Below are positions 7,226 through 19,773 of a DNA stretch of 19,809 nucleotides, piece by piece. Every line of letters starts with the position of its first letter. The stretch's first letter is position 1. Below the pieces are notes generated by a model that did not search any database, was not told the DNA's origin, and saw only the letters and a list, made by a program, of their open reading frames with translations. This DNA comes from Streptosporangiaceae bacterium (GTDB lineage Bacteria > Actinomycetota > Actinomycetes > Streptosporangiales > Streptosporangiaceae): assembly GCA_030041195.1 (NCBI GenBank), contig JASHOI010000452.1:1-19809 (forward strand). The letters are read 5' to 3'. The translations under genes were made by a program, and so were the position numbers.

Positions 7226-8053
7226 ATGGAGATCAACGGGAAGGTCGCGGTCGTCACCGGCGGCGCGAGCGGCATCGGCCGGGCGCTGTGCCTTGCCCTC
7301 GCCGAGCACGGCGCCGCGGGCGTCGTGGTGGCGGACGTCGACGGCGGGGGAGCGGCGGACACCGCGGCGGCCATCGAGGCCGCCGGTCACCCCGCGCTGG
7401 CCGTGCGCACCGACATGTCCAAGGAGGACGACGTCAACGCGCTCGTCAGCCGGGCCGAGGACGCGTTCGGGCGCATCGATCTCTTCTGCTCCAACGCCGG
7501 CATCATCGTGGACGGCGGCGTCGAGGTCGCCGACGACGCCTGGTCCCGGATCTGGGCGATCAACGTGCAGGCGCACGTGTACGCGGCGCGGGCCCTGCTG
7601 CCCGGGATGCTGGCCCGGGCCGAGGGCTACCTGATCATCACCGCATCAGCGGCCGGCCTGCTGACCGAGCTTGGCTCGGCCCCGTACTCGGTGACCAAGC
7701 ACGCCGCGGTCGGGCTGGCCGAGTGGCTGTCGATCACGTACGGGGACCAGGGCCTGCGCGTGTCGTGCCTGTGCCCGCAGGCGGTGCGCACGAACCTGAT
7801 CGAAACGAGCCACCGCGAGGTCAGCGACATGCCGCCGGAGCGGGCCGGCCTCGGCACGCCGCAGGCCTCGGTGGACGGCGTGCTCGCCGCCGAAGACGTC
7901 GCCGCGTGCGTGATCGAGGCCATCGGCGACGAGCGCTTCCTGATCCTGCCGCACCCCGAGGTGGCCACCTACGAGCAGCGCCGGGCCGGCGACCGGGACC
8001 GGTGGCTGCGTGGCATGCGCCGCCTCCAGGCCCGGCTCGCCGGCTCGCGGTAG
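7226..8053 (+). CDS. Short-chain dehydrogenase/reductase (SDR), classical type
   Basis: This 275-residue classical SDR has the Rossmann motif TGGASGIG (11-18), NAG (90-92), the structural Asn113, and the catalytic Ser141-Tyr154-Lys158 (YSVTK). An Asp at residue 37, at the end of the second strand, favours NAD(H) over NADP(H). The C-terminal part has the [17 protein letters not shown] region common in actinobacterial lipid-associated SDRs. ATG 7226 follows the dehydrogenase stop by one base, with AAGAGG at 7212-7217 as ribosome site. With the acyl-CoA dehydrogenase it probably oxidises a hydroxyacyl or alcohol intermediate of a lipid or terpenoid pathway. Substrate assignment would be a guess. 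Confidence 0.88.
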   Translation: MEINGKVAVVTGGASGIGRALCLALAEHGAAGVVVADVDGGGAADTAAAIEAAGHPALAVRTDMSKEDDVNALVSRAEDAFGRIDLFCSNAGIIVDGGVEVADDAWSRIWAINVQAHVYAARALLPGMLARAEGYLIITASAAGLLTELGSAPYSVTKHAAVGLAEWLSITYGDQGLRVSCLCPQAVRTNLIETSHREVSDMPPERAGLGTPQASVDGVLAAEDVAACVIEAIGDERFLILPHPEVATYEQRRAGDRDRWLRGMRRLQARLAGSR

Positions 8054-8065
8054 CCGCCGCACCTA

Positions 8066-8458
8066 CTACGACCAGAACGCGTCGTTCACATAGAGGTCGG
8101 CCGGGTAGGTCCAGACCTCGGTGATCTTGCCGTCGCGGACCCGGAACACCTGCACGGCATCGTCCGAGAGTTCCCGGCCGTCCCGCTGTGCGCTGACCGT
8201 TGTCAGCGCCACGGCGACGTCATCGTTGGCGACGACGTCGTTCAGCTGGACCCGGATGGTTCCGCCCGATACCTCGAACGTGCGCACCAGCCAGCCCACG
8301 ACCTCGCCCGTGCCGTGGTACTCCCCGGCGAACGGGCTCTTGCCGGGGTAGTGCCAGCTGATATCCGGGGCGAAGAACTGATTCTGCAGGGCGTCGAGAT
8401 CACCGCGCCCGAACGCCGCGTAGCCCTCGCGCAGCAAATCCTCGTTTGGATGCGCCAT
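8066..8458 (-). CDS. SnoaL-like / nuclear transport factor 2 family protein
   Basis: This 130-residue protein has the SnoaL/NTF2-like alpha+beta cone pattern: the helix NEDLLREGYAAFGRGDLDAL, then FFAPDISWHYPGKSPFAGEY and HGTGEV, and a strand pair ending VFRVRDGKITEVWTYPADLY. These proteins are small cyclases, isomerases or ligand-binding proteins, and this one matches the unassigned SnoaL-like group. The open frame extends well upstream, but ATG at 8458 is chosen because a G6 tract (8465-8470, complement) precedes it and family sequence starts there. It converges on the SDR gene (12 nt between stops) and is divergent from the aminotransferase. No specific function is claimed. Confidence 0.8.
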   Translation of the reverse strand: MAHPNEDLLREGYAAFGRGDLDALQNQFFAPDISWHYPGKSPFAGEYHGTGEVVGWLVRTFEVSGGTIRVQLNDVVANDDVAVALTTVSAQRDGRELSDDAVQVFRVRDGKITEVWTYPADLYVNDAFWS

Positions 8459-8492
8459 CGGAAACCCCCCAAAGCTGTCGGTCAACCCAACC

Positions 8493-8508
8493 GCACAATT
8501 GCACAATC
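8493..8508. repeat. Tandem 8-bp direct repeat in the divergent intergenic region
   Basis: GCACAATT (8493-8500) is immediately followed by GCACAATC (8501-8508), a tandem repeat in the 102-bp gap between the divergent SnoaL-like and aminotransferase genes. It is the most A/T-rich part of that gap, and could be a direct-repeat regulator site or part of either promoter. No binding protein can be named. Confidence 0.3.
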
Positions 8509-8547
8509 TTCCCGGGCAGCGCGCCCGTCGGTCAAGGCCGGCCGGGA

Positions 8548-8553
8548 TAGTGT
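8548..8553 (+). promoter_or_regulatory. -10 element suggesting a leaderless aminotransferase transcript
   Basis: TAGTGT (8548-8553) fits the actinobacterial TAnnnT -10 pattern and ends 7 bases before the ATG at 8561. Transcription would then begin at, or within a base of, the start codon. No Shine-Dalgarno is visible upstream, consistent with a leaderless mRNA. No convincing -35 hexamer is seen. Confidence 0.4.
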
Positions 8554-8560
8554 TCGGACC

Positions 8561-9739
8561 ATGACCGCGCAGCCGCAGGCCTCGGCCACCGCAGCGTCGC
8601 TGACCGAGTCGGTGATCAGGGAGATGACCAGGCTCGCGCTGCAGCACAACGCGATCAACCTGGCCCAGGGCTTCCCCGACTTCCCGGCCCCGGACGAGAT
8701 CAAGCAGGCCGCCGTCGCCGCCATCGAGGCGGACCTGAACCAGTACCCGATCACCTGGGGCCAGGAGTCCATCCGCGAGGCGCTCGCGGACAAGTACCGC
8801 CAGCACTACGCGATGGTCATCGACCCTGAACGCGACGTGTGCGTGACCTGCGGCGCCACCGAGGCCATGATCGCCGCGATCGTCGGCTGCGTCGACCCTG
8901 GCCAGGAAGTGATCGTCTTCGAGCCGTTCTACGAGAACTACGGCGCGGCGACGGCGATCGCCGGCGCCGTGCCGCGTTACGTCACGCTGCGCGAGCCGGG
9001 CTGGTCGTTCGACGAGGCCGAGCTGGCCGCCGCCTTCACCAGCCGGACCCGCGCGATCGTGATCAACACACCCGGCAACCCAACCGGCAAGGTGCTGCGC
9101 GCCGAGGAGCTGGCCTCGGTGGCGCGGCTGTGCCAGCGGTACGGGGTGCTGGCGATCACCGACGAGATCTACGAGCACATCGTGTACGACGGCGCCCGGC
9201 ACATCCCGATGGCCACGATCCCGGGCATGGAGGACCGCACGATCACGATCAGCGCGCTGTCCAAGAGCTACGCGGTCACCGGCTGGCGGGTCGGCTGGGC
9301 GATCGCGCAGCCCGGCCTGACCGACGCGATCCGCCGGGTACACGACTTCGTCACGGTCGGGGCGCCGACGCCGTTCCAGGAGGCGGGCGCGGTGGCGCTG
9401 CGGCTGCCCGACTCCTACTACGACCGGATGGCCGCGGAGTACACCGAGCGCCGCGACCTCATGCTGGACATCCTGGCCGCGGCGGGACTCGAGCCGGCGA
9501 CCACGCCGGCCGGGGCCTACTACGTCATGTGCGACGCGTCGGTCCTGGGCATGGGCGACGACACCGCCACCGCACGCGCGCTCACCCGCGAGGTCGGTGT
9601 GGCCACCGTGCCGGGCTCGTCCTTCTACTCACGGCCCGAGCTGGGCCGCTCCAAGATCCGGTTCTCCTACAGCAAGAAGCTGGCCACGCTGCACGAGGCG
9701 GGCAGGCGGCTGGCGCGGTTGTCAGTCGGCCCCGCGTGA
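8561..9739 (+). CDS. Class I/II PLP-dependent aminotransferase (kynurenine/methionine aminotransferase-like)
   Basis: This 392-residue fold-type I aminotransferase transfers an amino group between an amino acid and a 2-oxo acid using PLP. It shows INLAQGFPDFPAP (32-44), characteristic of the kynurenine/methionine aminotransferase branch, NTPGNPTGK (169-177), DEIYEHIVYDG (201-211) with the Asp and Tyr that hold PLP, and SALSKSYAVTGWRVGW (231-246) with the Schiff-base Lys235. The C-terminal KIRFSYSKK carries the substrate-carboxylate Arg. The frame is open further upstream, but ATG 8561 begins the family sequence and follows a -10 box at leaderless spacing. It is transcribed alone and converges on the DMT transporter gene. 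Amino acid specificity is not determined. Confidence 0.88.
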   Translation: MTAQPQASATAASLTESVIREMTRLALQHNAINLAQGFPDFPAPDEIKQAAVAAIEADLNQYPITWGQESIREALADKYRQHYAMVIDPERDVCVTCGATEAMIAAIVGCVDPGQEVIVFEPFYENYGAATAIAGAVPRYVTLREPGWSFDEAELAAAFTSRTRAIVINTPGNPTGKVLRAEELASVARLCQRYGVLAITDEIYEHIVYDGARHIPMATIPGMEDRTITISALSKSYAVTGWRVGWAIAQPGLTDAIRRVHDFVTVGAPTPFQEAGAVALRLPDSYYDRMAAEYTERRDLMLDILAAAGLEPATTPAGAYYVMCDASVLGMGDDTATARALTREVGVATVPGSSFYSRPELGRSKIRFSYSKKLATLHEAGRRLARLSVGPA

Positions 9740-9743
9740 CCGG

Positions 9744-9770
9744 CCGGGGAGCGTCGCGTTACGGCCCCGG
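9744..9770. terminator. Possible short hairpin between convergent genes
   Basis: CCGGGG (9744-9749) and CCCCGG (9765-9770) can pair across a 15-nt loop, spanning the gap between the aminotransferase stop and the transporter stop (9759-9761). There is no U run. It may act as a weak bidirectional terminator, but such short GC arms arise easily in DNA of this composition. Confidence 0.25.
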
Positions 9771-10685
9771 GCAGGTCGCGTCGGACACACCGCTGGTGCG
9801 GGGCTGATGCGACAGCATCTCGGAGTACTGGTCGCTGCCGGCCTTCAGCCCGGCCACCAGCGGTGAGTGGGCCAGCAGGACCGCGCCGGCGACCATGACC
9901 AGCAGGGACAGCGCCTCCAGCGGCCCCCACGCGCCGCTGGTCCGCAGGTTGTCACCGAACAGCCCGACGCCGACCAGGATGCTGGCCACGGGGTCGACGA
10001 GGACGATCGTGGACTGGGAGGCGACGATCGGGCCCGCGTGAATCGCGTTCTGGGCCAGGAACACCGCGAGCGCGCCGAAACAGGCCAGCGCGTAGGTCTG
10101 CCAGTGCCGGTACAGGCCGGTCCAGTCGGAAGCGGCGAACCCGGATACCACCTTCGTGCAGGCCGCGGTGAACGCGAAGCTGATCGACGCCGCGGTCCCG
10201 AACATCGCAGCCCGCCACCAGCGCGGGCCGCGCAGTGCCAGCGCGGTCGCGATCACGATGCCCGCGGTGCAGGCCCCGCCGGCCACGAGCCACTCCCACA
10301 GCGGCGGGGACAGCGTGCCGTCCACCGGGTCGGCGAAGCACAGGAACCCGGCGAGCCCGGCGGTGACGGCCACCACGCCGACCCACTCGCGGCTGCCCAT
10401 CGTGAACCCGAACCAGGCGACGAGCACGATGACCAGGAACACCAGCTCGGTGGTCAGGATCGGCTGCACCTCGGACAGCCGGCCCAGGTGCAGGGCCACG
10501 GCCTGGAGCAGGAACGAGACGATCATCAGCGCGAACCCGGCGAGCCAGATCCCGCGGCGCACCGCGTAGGTGATCAGGCTGAACCGCAGCGTGGTGGAGG
10601 GCGGCGCCGCCTCGATGCCCTTCCGCTGGAACACGCTGGTCAGAGCGTTAGCGAGGGCAGCACCCAAGGCCAAGACGATAACCAT
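9759..10685 (-). CDS. DMT-superfamily (EamA-like) membrane transporter
   Basis: This 308-residue integral membrane protein has about ten hydrophobic segments in two EamA-like halves. Examples are MVIVLALGAALANALTSVFQ at the N-terminus, LAGFALMIVSFLLQAVALHL, TTELVFLVIVLVAWFGF and PLEALSLLVMVAGAVLLA. A conserved-looking cytoplasmic Gln-Arg-Lys follows the first helix. Drug/metabolite transporters usually export metabolites or toxic compounds. The frame opens at 10748, but ATG at 10685 is preferred since the first helix begins right there and a -10-like TATGAT (10756-10751) on the minus strand would leave a leader of about 60 nt. It is divergent from marR, a usual arrangement for a regulated exporter. 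The cargo is unknown. Confidence 0.82.
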   Translation of the reverse strand: MVIVLALGAALANALTSVFQRKGIEAAPPSTTLRFSLITYAVRRGIWLAGFALMIVSFLLQAVALHLGRLSEVQPILTTELVFLVIVLVAWFGFTMGSREWVGVVAVTAGLAGFLCFADPVDGTLSPPLWEWLVAGGACTAGIVIATALALRGPRWWRAAMFGTAASISFAFTAACTKVVSGFAASDWTGLYRHWQTYALACFGALAVFLAQNAIHAGPIVASQSTIVLVDPVASILVGVGLFGDNLRTSGAWGPLEALSLLVMVAGAVLLAHSPLVAGLKAGSDQYSEMLSHQPRTSGVSDATCPGP

Positions 10686-10747
10686 GGTCCCCGCTAACCC
10701 GACCTCTCCCGCTCGGCCCGCTCCCCGCCTGCCTGCCCGCAGACGCA

Positions 10748-10778
10748 TGTATCATACAGGTATCTTGGCTCAGGATAC
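10748..10778. promoter_or_regulatory. Divergent promoter/operator between the DMT transporter and marR
   Basis: A perfect 11-nt palindrome TGTATCATACA (10748-10758) is followed by GTATC (10760-10764) and its inverse GATAC (10774-10778). The same A/T-rich block supplies TATGAT as a -10 for the minus-strand transporter. MarR proteins bind short palindromes between divergent genes, so this is the likely site of self- and transporter regulation. The palindrome is observed. The binding is inferred. Confidence 0.45.
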
Positions 10779-10800
10779 AGCGACGGAGCTGATCAGCGTA

Positions 10801-11286
10801 GTGGATAAAAGGCCGGGTGGCGTGGACCCCATCGGGATTATCGAGCTGGAGCTCGTGAAACTCGTCCGCCACCTCGAGACGTTTGGCCGGCGCAGCTCGC
10901 TGTACGTGCGCGTGGACCGGGCCGGTTACCTCGCGATGCGGGTGCTGGCTGACCTGGGGCCGGTGAGCACCAACGTGCTGGCCCAGGCCCTGCACCTGGA
11001 CGCGTCGACGGTCACCAGGCAGATCGCGCCGCTGGAGCGCGCCGGGCTGATCGAGCGGCGCCGCGATCCCTCGGACGGCCGGTCGTCGAGCATCGCGCTG
11101 TCCGAGGAGGGCCGGCGCTGCATGCGCGACGTGGAGCAGGAGCGGCGCCGGTGCATCGAGGCGCTGGTCAGCGACTGGGACGGCGCCGATCAGGCCGGCC
11201 TGGCGGCCGCGCTGGCCCGGCTCAACTCGTCCCTGGTCGAGAGCGTGGCCGAGGCGGTCCACCGCCCGCAGTGCCAGGGAGCGTAG
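10801..11286 (+). CDS. MarR-family transcriptional regulator
   Basis: This 161-residue winged-helix protein has a recognition region LAQALHLDASTVTRQIAPLE (60-79) followed by the wing RAGLIERRRDPSDGRSSSIA (80-99) with the MarR DxxDGR signature. Flanking N- and C-terminal helices serve dimerisation (LELVKLVRHLETFGRRSSLY, and the region 105-161). MarR dimers usually repress and are released by small phenolic or hydrophobic ligands. Start choice is uncertain: GTG 10801 has GGAG at 10785-10788, GTG 10822 is also possible, and ATG 10747 would place the palindromic control region inside the gene, so I reject it. It is divergent from the DMT exporter, its likely target. Confidence 0.85.
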   Translation: MDKRPGGVDPIGIIELELVKLVRHLETFGRRSSLYVRVDRAGYLAMRVLADLGPVSTNVLAQALHLDASTVTRQIAPLERAGLIERRRDPSDGRSSSIALSEEGRRCMRDVEQERRRCIEALVSDWDGADQAGLAAALARLNSSLVESVAEAVHRPQCQGA

Positions 11287-11360
11287 CCGCGCTCCGCGGC
11301 TCCGTCCGGTCACACCAACCTCAGCCGCCACTCGAGCGCTCTCCTGGCCGGTGAGCCAAA

Positions 11361-11409
11361 TGATCTAGGAGGATCGCGTGCGGTATTTGCCGGTAATCCT
11401 CCTAGATCA
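11361..11409. repeat. 14-bp perfect inverted repeat between convergent genes (bidirectional terminator candidate)
   Basis: TGATCTAGGAGGAT (11361-11374) and ATCCTCCTAGATCA (11396-11409) are exactly complementary across a 21-nt loop. The right arm includes the stop codon of the minus-strand glycosyltransferase gene (11407-11409). Placement between marR (+) and that gene (-) suits a bidirectional terminator. The right arm and adjoining loop match 17 of 24 positions of the complement of the element at 5671-5732, in the pattern TTTnnnnGTnATCCnCCnAGATCA. Confidence 0.7.
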
Positions 11410-12342
11410 CCGAGGAACTTCCACGGAGGCGAGCACCTCGCTGGTGGGGCGCGGGCTGGTGCGCAGGCCCGCGGCGGCGCCCCTGATCAGGCACAGCCCG
11501 AGCGTCCGGCGGTCCCGGGACCTGGCGAACGTCCGCGCCCAGCGGCGCAGCGTCGAGCCGCCGTACAGCACCCGCTCGAGCGGGGCCAGCGGCGCCCCTG
11601 CCCTGAGCGTCCAGATCTTGTTCCGGACCTCGTAGAAGAAGCGCTGCCCGGGGTCGCTGTCGGTGGCGCCGAAGACCGCGGTCTTGTGCACGACGGTGCT
11701 CGCCGGGCAGAGCAGGCCGGTGTTCCCGCGCAGCACCCGGGTGGTGAACTCGAAGTCGTCGTTCCACAGGAAGTAGTCCGCCCGCGGCAGCCCGCGCTCC
11801 CGGCAGACGCGCGCGTCGACGAGCACCGACACGAACGACGCGGAGCGGATCGGCAGGCACCCGGCCGCGGCGGCGGCCTCGCGCTCGGCCCGGCCGGCGA
11901 ACGGCTTGGCCCGCGGGGTGTTCATCGGGTGGGCCCTCCCGTCGGTCCACACCACGCGGCTGGCGACCAGCGCCGGGGGGCGAGACGGATACCCGGGATG
12001 GCGCGCCCGCGCTTCGAGCAGGGCCCGCAGCGCGCCCGGCTCCGGCACCGTGTCGTCGTCCATGAGCCAGACGAGGTCGGCGGACTGGTCGAGGGCCAGC
12101 GCGATGCCCGAGGCGAACCCGCCGGCGCCGCCGGTGTTGCGGGCCAGCTCGGCCACGTCGACGGACGGGTACTGCTTGCGCACCGCCGCGGCCGAGTCGT
12201 CGGCTGAGGCGTTGTCGACCACGATCACGGCATCGGCGGGCCGGGTCTGTGCCTGCACCGCGGCGAGCGCCTCGAGCAGCAGGTCCCGCCGGTTGTAGGT
12301 GACCACGACCGCGATCACCCGGGGCGGCGGCTCGCTAGGCAT
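11407..12342 (-). CDS. Family 2 glycosyltransferase, GlfT1-like (galactofuranosyl/rhamnosyl-type)
   Basis: This 311-residue GT-A transferase adds a sugar from a nucleotide donor at the cytoplasmic face of the membrane. It has VTYNR (14-18), VVDNAS (41-46), NTGGAGGFASG (69-79), the metal-binding DDD (95-97, WLMDDDTVP), the acceptor-side WNDDFEF (193-199) and His219. The GG(A/S)GGF stretch and the WDD-type motif are shared with the mycobacterial galactofuranosyltransferases, and the length is close to GlfT1. GlfT1 starts the galactan on the rhamnose linker, so that role fits a locus with glf and glfT2. A rhamnosyltransferase of the same family is the main alternative. Its ATG overlaps the sulfotransferase stop by 8 nt, so the two are co-translated. 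Confidence 0.8.
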   Translation of the reverse strand: MPSEPPPRVIAVVVTYNRRDLLLEALAAVQAQTRPADAVIVVDNASADDSAAAVRKQYPSVDVAELARNTGGAGGFASGIALALDQSADLVWLMDDDTVPEPGALRALLEARARHPGYPSRPPALVASRVVWTDGRAHPMNTPRAKPFAGRAEREAAAAAGCLPIRSASFVSVLVDARVCRERGLPRADYFLWNDDFEFTTRVLRGNTGLLCPASTVVHKTAVFGATDSDPGQRFFYEVRNKIWTLRAGAPLAPLERVLYGGSTLRRWARTFARSRDRRTLGLCLIRGAAAGLRTSPRPTSEVLASVEVPR

Positions 12343-13606
12343 GCTTGCCGACCCGGCGGCGCTCCAGCCTGCGCCACGCGATGATGCGCATCCGGCGCAC
12401 GACCGGGAAGCGGCTGCTGAGTTCGCGCACCGTCCGCTTCAGCCACGGCGAGGACGCCACCGTCGACTCGACCCTGGCCACGAACCCGCGCTGCCGGTCG
12501 GCGTCCGGTTGCGGCCCGGCCGCCGGGTGCGCCTTGTGGTACTGGTTGACGACCAGCGCCGACGCGGCCTGCACCGCGGCCTCGAGCACCAGCTCGGCCG
12601 GCTGGTCGGCCGGGCTGGGGGAAGGCTCGGCGGCCGGCAGCGGCCGCAGCTCGCCGAGGCTGCCGATCACGTCGCAGGCGGACTGGCTCAGCGCTTCGAC
12701 CAGGGCGTCGGCCTGCTTCCCGGCCCATTCCCCGCGCTCGGGGGGAAGCACCAGTCGCCCTTGGCGCGGCCGCGCCGCGAGGGCCCGGTGCGCGAGCGCC
12801 TCCTTCACGTTCCACATGTAGAACCAGTCGGGGACCTCTTCGGGCAGCACCTGATTCAGCCGCCGCAGGAACTCGATCTCGGGCAGGCCGAGCGAGGCGT
12901 TCGGCCGGGCGCGGCTGATGTCCACGCTGGCCGGGTCGACGCCGAGCAGGGCGGCGAACCGCTCCCACAGCAGCGCGTTGTCCGACCCGCGCGGCGGGAC
13001 CGTGATCACATGCACTCGCTCCGCCGGCACGTACCGGGCCCAGATGTCGAGGATCGCCAGCGTGTCGTGCACCCGCCAGAACCACCACTGCCGCCGGTCG
13101 GCGGAGTACGACTCCCGGTCGATCACGTCCTCGAGCCAGTCCTCGAAGCCCTTGGCGTTGCGGTGCTTCACGGTCTCCTGCCACTCCGCCGGCAGCAGCG
13201 TGGCCATGTCCCGCACGGTAAGCACCACGTGCACCTCGGCAGGCTGCAGGGACCGCACCGCGCGCTCGGCCTGCTCGGGGTCTGCCGCTGAGAACAGCTC
13301 GTGCGAGATCACCGCGACCCTGGGCGCCTGCTGCGCCTGGCGGGCCAGGATCTCCCATTCGCCGGTCCACGATCCGGCCGGATCCGAGGCCAGCTTGGGG
13401 ATGCCGCGCAGGTCCTGGCTGGCGCGGTAGTGGTCTTGCGGGTGGTGGCCGGGCAGCACCACGCCCTGCGCGGCGAGCTCGCCGCGGTTGCGCCACATGA
13501 CGTGCTGCAGGAACGTCGTGCCGGTCTTTGGCTCGCCGATGTGCAGGACCGCTTTGGGCCCGCTACCTGGGGCGTTGCGGGACTCGGTGTCGGCGTGCCT
13601 CGCCAT
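12335..13606 (-). CDS. Sulfotransferase family protein (PAPS-dependent)
   Basis: This 423-residue protein has the P-loop-like 5'-phosphosulfate motif HIGEPKTGTTFLQ (22-34) and a 3'-phosphate motif region VLTVRDMATLLPAEWQETVK (128-147) as in PAPS-dependent sulfotransferases. These enzymes transfer sulfate to a hydroxyl of a sugar or lipid. The part after about residue 270 is less conserved and ends in a basic tail (RRMRIIAWRRLERRRVGKHA) that may contact the membrane. ATG at 13606 is chosen because the P-loop lies at the usual distance, and further upstream would run into the promoter region. The overlap with a galactofuranosyltransferase-like gene suggests it sulfates the same glycan. The exact acceptor is unknown. 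Confidence 0.78.
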   Translation of the reverse strand: MARHADTESRNAPGSGPKAVLHIGEPKTGTTFLQHVMWRNRGELAAQGVVLPGHHPQDHYRASQDLRGIPKLASDPAGSWTGEWEILARQAQQAPRVAVISHELFSAADPEQAERAVRSLQPAEVHVVLTVRDMATLLPAEWQETVKHRNAKGFEDWLEDVIDRESYSADRRQWWFWRVHDTLAILDIWARYVPAERVHVITVPPRGSDNALLWERFAALLGVDPASVDISRARPNASLGLPEIEFLRRLNQVLPEEVPDWFYMWNVKEALAHRALAARPRQGRLVLPPERGEWAGKQADALVEALSQSACDVIGSLGELRPLPAAEPSPSPADQPAELVLEAAVQAASALVVNQYHKAHPAAGPQPDADRQRGFVARVESTVASSPWLKRTVRELSSRFPVVRRMRIIAWRRLERRRVGKHA

Positions 13607-13872
13607 CCTGGCAACCTCGCGTCTCGTCGTGATAGCGCTTGGGGGGACTAGGTCGGAACCGGGCGTGGGGGCCTCGAACTGACAGTAATGCCAGCGATCC
13701 AACCTAAAGCGATCGTAAAGTAGCGTTCACCAAAAGGTTGGCAACTGTACAAGCTGTGGGCTATGTGCCGTCGACGAGCCTGGCTACATTCGGGCACCGG
13801 CCGGGGCCCCTCGTTCTCGGTCCCCGCCTTGTCGCGATGCGCATTCCACCGAACTGACGGAAGGCAGGCCTC
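13607..13872. promoter_or_regulatory. Divergent promoter region of the two glycan operons
   Basis: This 266-bp gap separates the minus-strand sulfotransferase operon from the plus-strand glf operon and holds no convincing gene. On the minus strand TTGCCA (13743-13738), 16 bp, then TACTTT is a plausible promoter. On the plus strand TACATT (13785-13790) is a candidate -10 without a clear -35. A 7-bp inverted repeat CCAACCT (13699-13705) / AGGTTGG (13735-13741) encloses a TAAAG direct repeat (13705-13709, 13716-13720). This is the lowest-GC part of the area. The regulator is unknown. Confidence 0.4.
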
Positions 13873-18060
<4,188 letters not shown>

Positions 18061-18064
<4 letters not shown>

Positions 18065-19761
18065 GCACGGCATCAACCGGACGGCGCGAGCCCGCGCCAG
18101 CCGGCCCGGACCGGGGCACCTCCCCGGGGCCGGGCGCCGAAACCCCGGCCGGTGCGCGCTCCCGCCGGGCGGTGGTTGCCAGGTGGCTGCCGGTCGCGGC
18201 GGTGATGGCGGTCATGGCGATCCTCGGCGTGTGGGGCCTGTCCAGGCACAACGCCATGGGCAACGACGAGGTGGTGACCCAGTACGCGGCCAGGCTCAGC
18301 CTCGGCCAGCTCTTCCACCTGCTCAAGAACATCGATGCCGTGCACGGCCTGTACTACCTGCTGATCCACTGCTGGATAGCGGTCGGCTCCACCCCGGCGA
18401 CGATCCGCGTCCCGTCGGTGGTCTTCATGACCGTCGCCGCCGGGCTGGTGGTGATCGTCGGCAGGCGGCTGACCGGGTCGGTCTGGGCCGGGCTGTTCGC
18501 CGGCCTGATCATGGTGCTGGACCCGGTGATCAGCTTCTACGCGCAGACCGCGCGGTCCTACGCGATGGTGTTCTGCTGCGTGGTGGCCACCACCCTGGCC
18601 CTGGTGCGCGCGCTGGAAGCCGAGGACGCGGGATGGACCGGTGCCCAGCTCGGCCGGCGGTGGCTGCTCTACGGCGCCCTGGTCACCCTGGGCGGCTACC
18701 TGAACGAGCTGTCCCTGCTGGCGCTGGCCGCGCACGCGGTCACGGTGCTGCTTACCAGGTACGGATGGCGCACGGTCAAGCACTGGGTGGCCAGCGCCGG
18801 CATCGGCGGGTTCCTGGTGCTGCCCGTGCTCGTGCTGAGCGTCAAGGAGGACGCCGCCGAGGGCTGGATCACCCCGCCCAGCCTGCACGACATCGGGATC
18901 CTGTTCCACGACTACTTCGGAGCGACGAACCTGGTCTCGATATTCATGTTCGCGTTCGCCGTGTTTGCCGTGCTGCCCGCTTCCCGGCTTCCGGCGATCA
19001 CGGTCCTGCGGCCGCGGCCCGGCGGTCCGCGCGTCGGCCCGGAAGCCGCCTGGTGGAACCGCGGCGGGTTCAGCCTGCCGTCGGTGGCGGCACCGTTGCT
19101 GGTGCTCCCCGCTGGCCTGGCGATCGTCGAGTCATGGGTCGGCAAGCCGGTGTATGCCGACCGGTACTTCCTGTACGGCGAGGCGGGCGCCGCCCTGCTG
19201 TCCGGTTCCGGCGTGTACCGCATCGGGCAGTGGATCGGGCCCTGGCTCGGACGGCGGCTGGCCGGCATCGGGCCCGGCGACGCCCGCGGCTGGCGGTCGC
19301 TGGTCTGGGTGCCCGGTGTGATCGTCTGCGTCTGCGCGCTGGTCCTGCAGCTCGGTGCGCAGCACCGGACCCGCACCCCGCAGAGCCGTGAGTTCGACTA
19401 CGGCGACCCGGCCTTCTTTATCGGCGCGCACGCCCAGAAGGGCGACGGCGTGCTGTTCTTCAACACGTTCTACCGGAAGATCACCTTCGGCTACCCGCAG
19501 GACTTCCGTGACATCACCGACTTCGCGCTGGCGGTGTCACCGGCCCAGTCGGGCACGTACAACGGCGTCAACAAGCCGTTCCCGGAGGTCCGCTCGCTGA
19601 TGTTCACCTACCGGCGGATCTGGGTGGTCGGCCGGTACCCGTCCGCGCGGGTGCGCTCACCGGCGATCCGGGGCGAGGGCGAGCTGCTGCTGAGCCGGTT
19701 CACGCTGCTCGCCGAGCGGCACTTCAAGGGCATCGTGGTCACGCTCTGGCTGCGGCGCTGA
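18061..19761 (+). CDS. GT-C membrane glycosyltransferase, family 39-like
   Basis: This 566-residue multi-pass membrane protein is of the GT-C type and uses polyprenyl-phosphate sugars on the outer face of the membrane. A Pro/Gly-rich cytoplasmic tail (1-40) precedes the first helix (41-60), then comes the loop motif GNDEVVTQYA (67-76) with the acidic pair expected for catalysis, IDAVHGLYYLLIHCW (91-105) and SFYAQTARSYAM (158-169), all typical of actinobacterial GT39-like proteins. About eight to eleven hydrophobic segments follow, with a soluble C-terminal part from about residue 440. GTG 18061 overlaps the glfT2 stop by 4 nt; the frame is open upstream only as a shadow of glfT2. It probably adds a terminal sugar to the galactan. 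The sugar is unknown. Confidence 0.84.
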
Positions 19762-19773
19762 GCAGGATCCCCG

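Noticed and set aside
12299..13291. Plus-strand open frame of 330 codons opposite the sulfotransferase
   Set aside because: It overlaps the sulfotransferase and GlfT1-like genes, has no family motif and is rich in His/Arg/Pro as antisense frames usually are.
13725..13731. GTTCACC resembling a PhoP-box half in the divergent glycan promoter
   Set aside because: Only one 7-mer fits; the adjoining 11-nt units do not match the PHO box direct-repeat pattern, so phosphate control is not supported.
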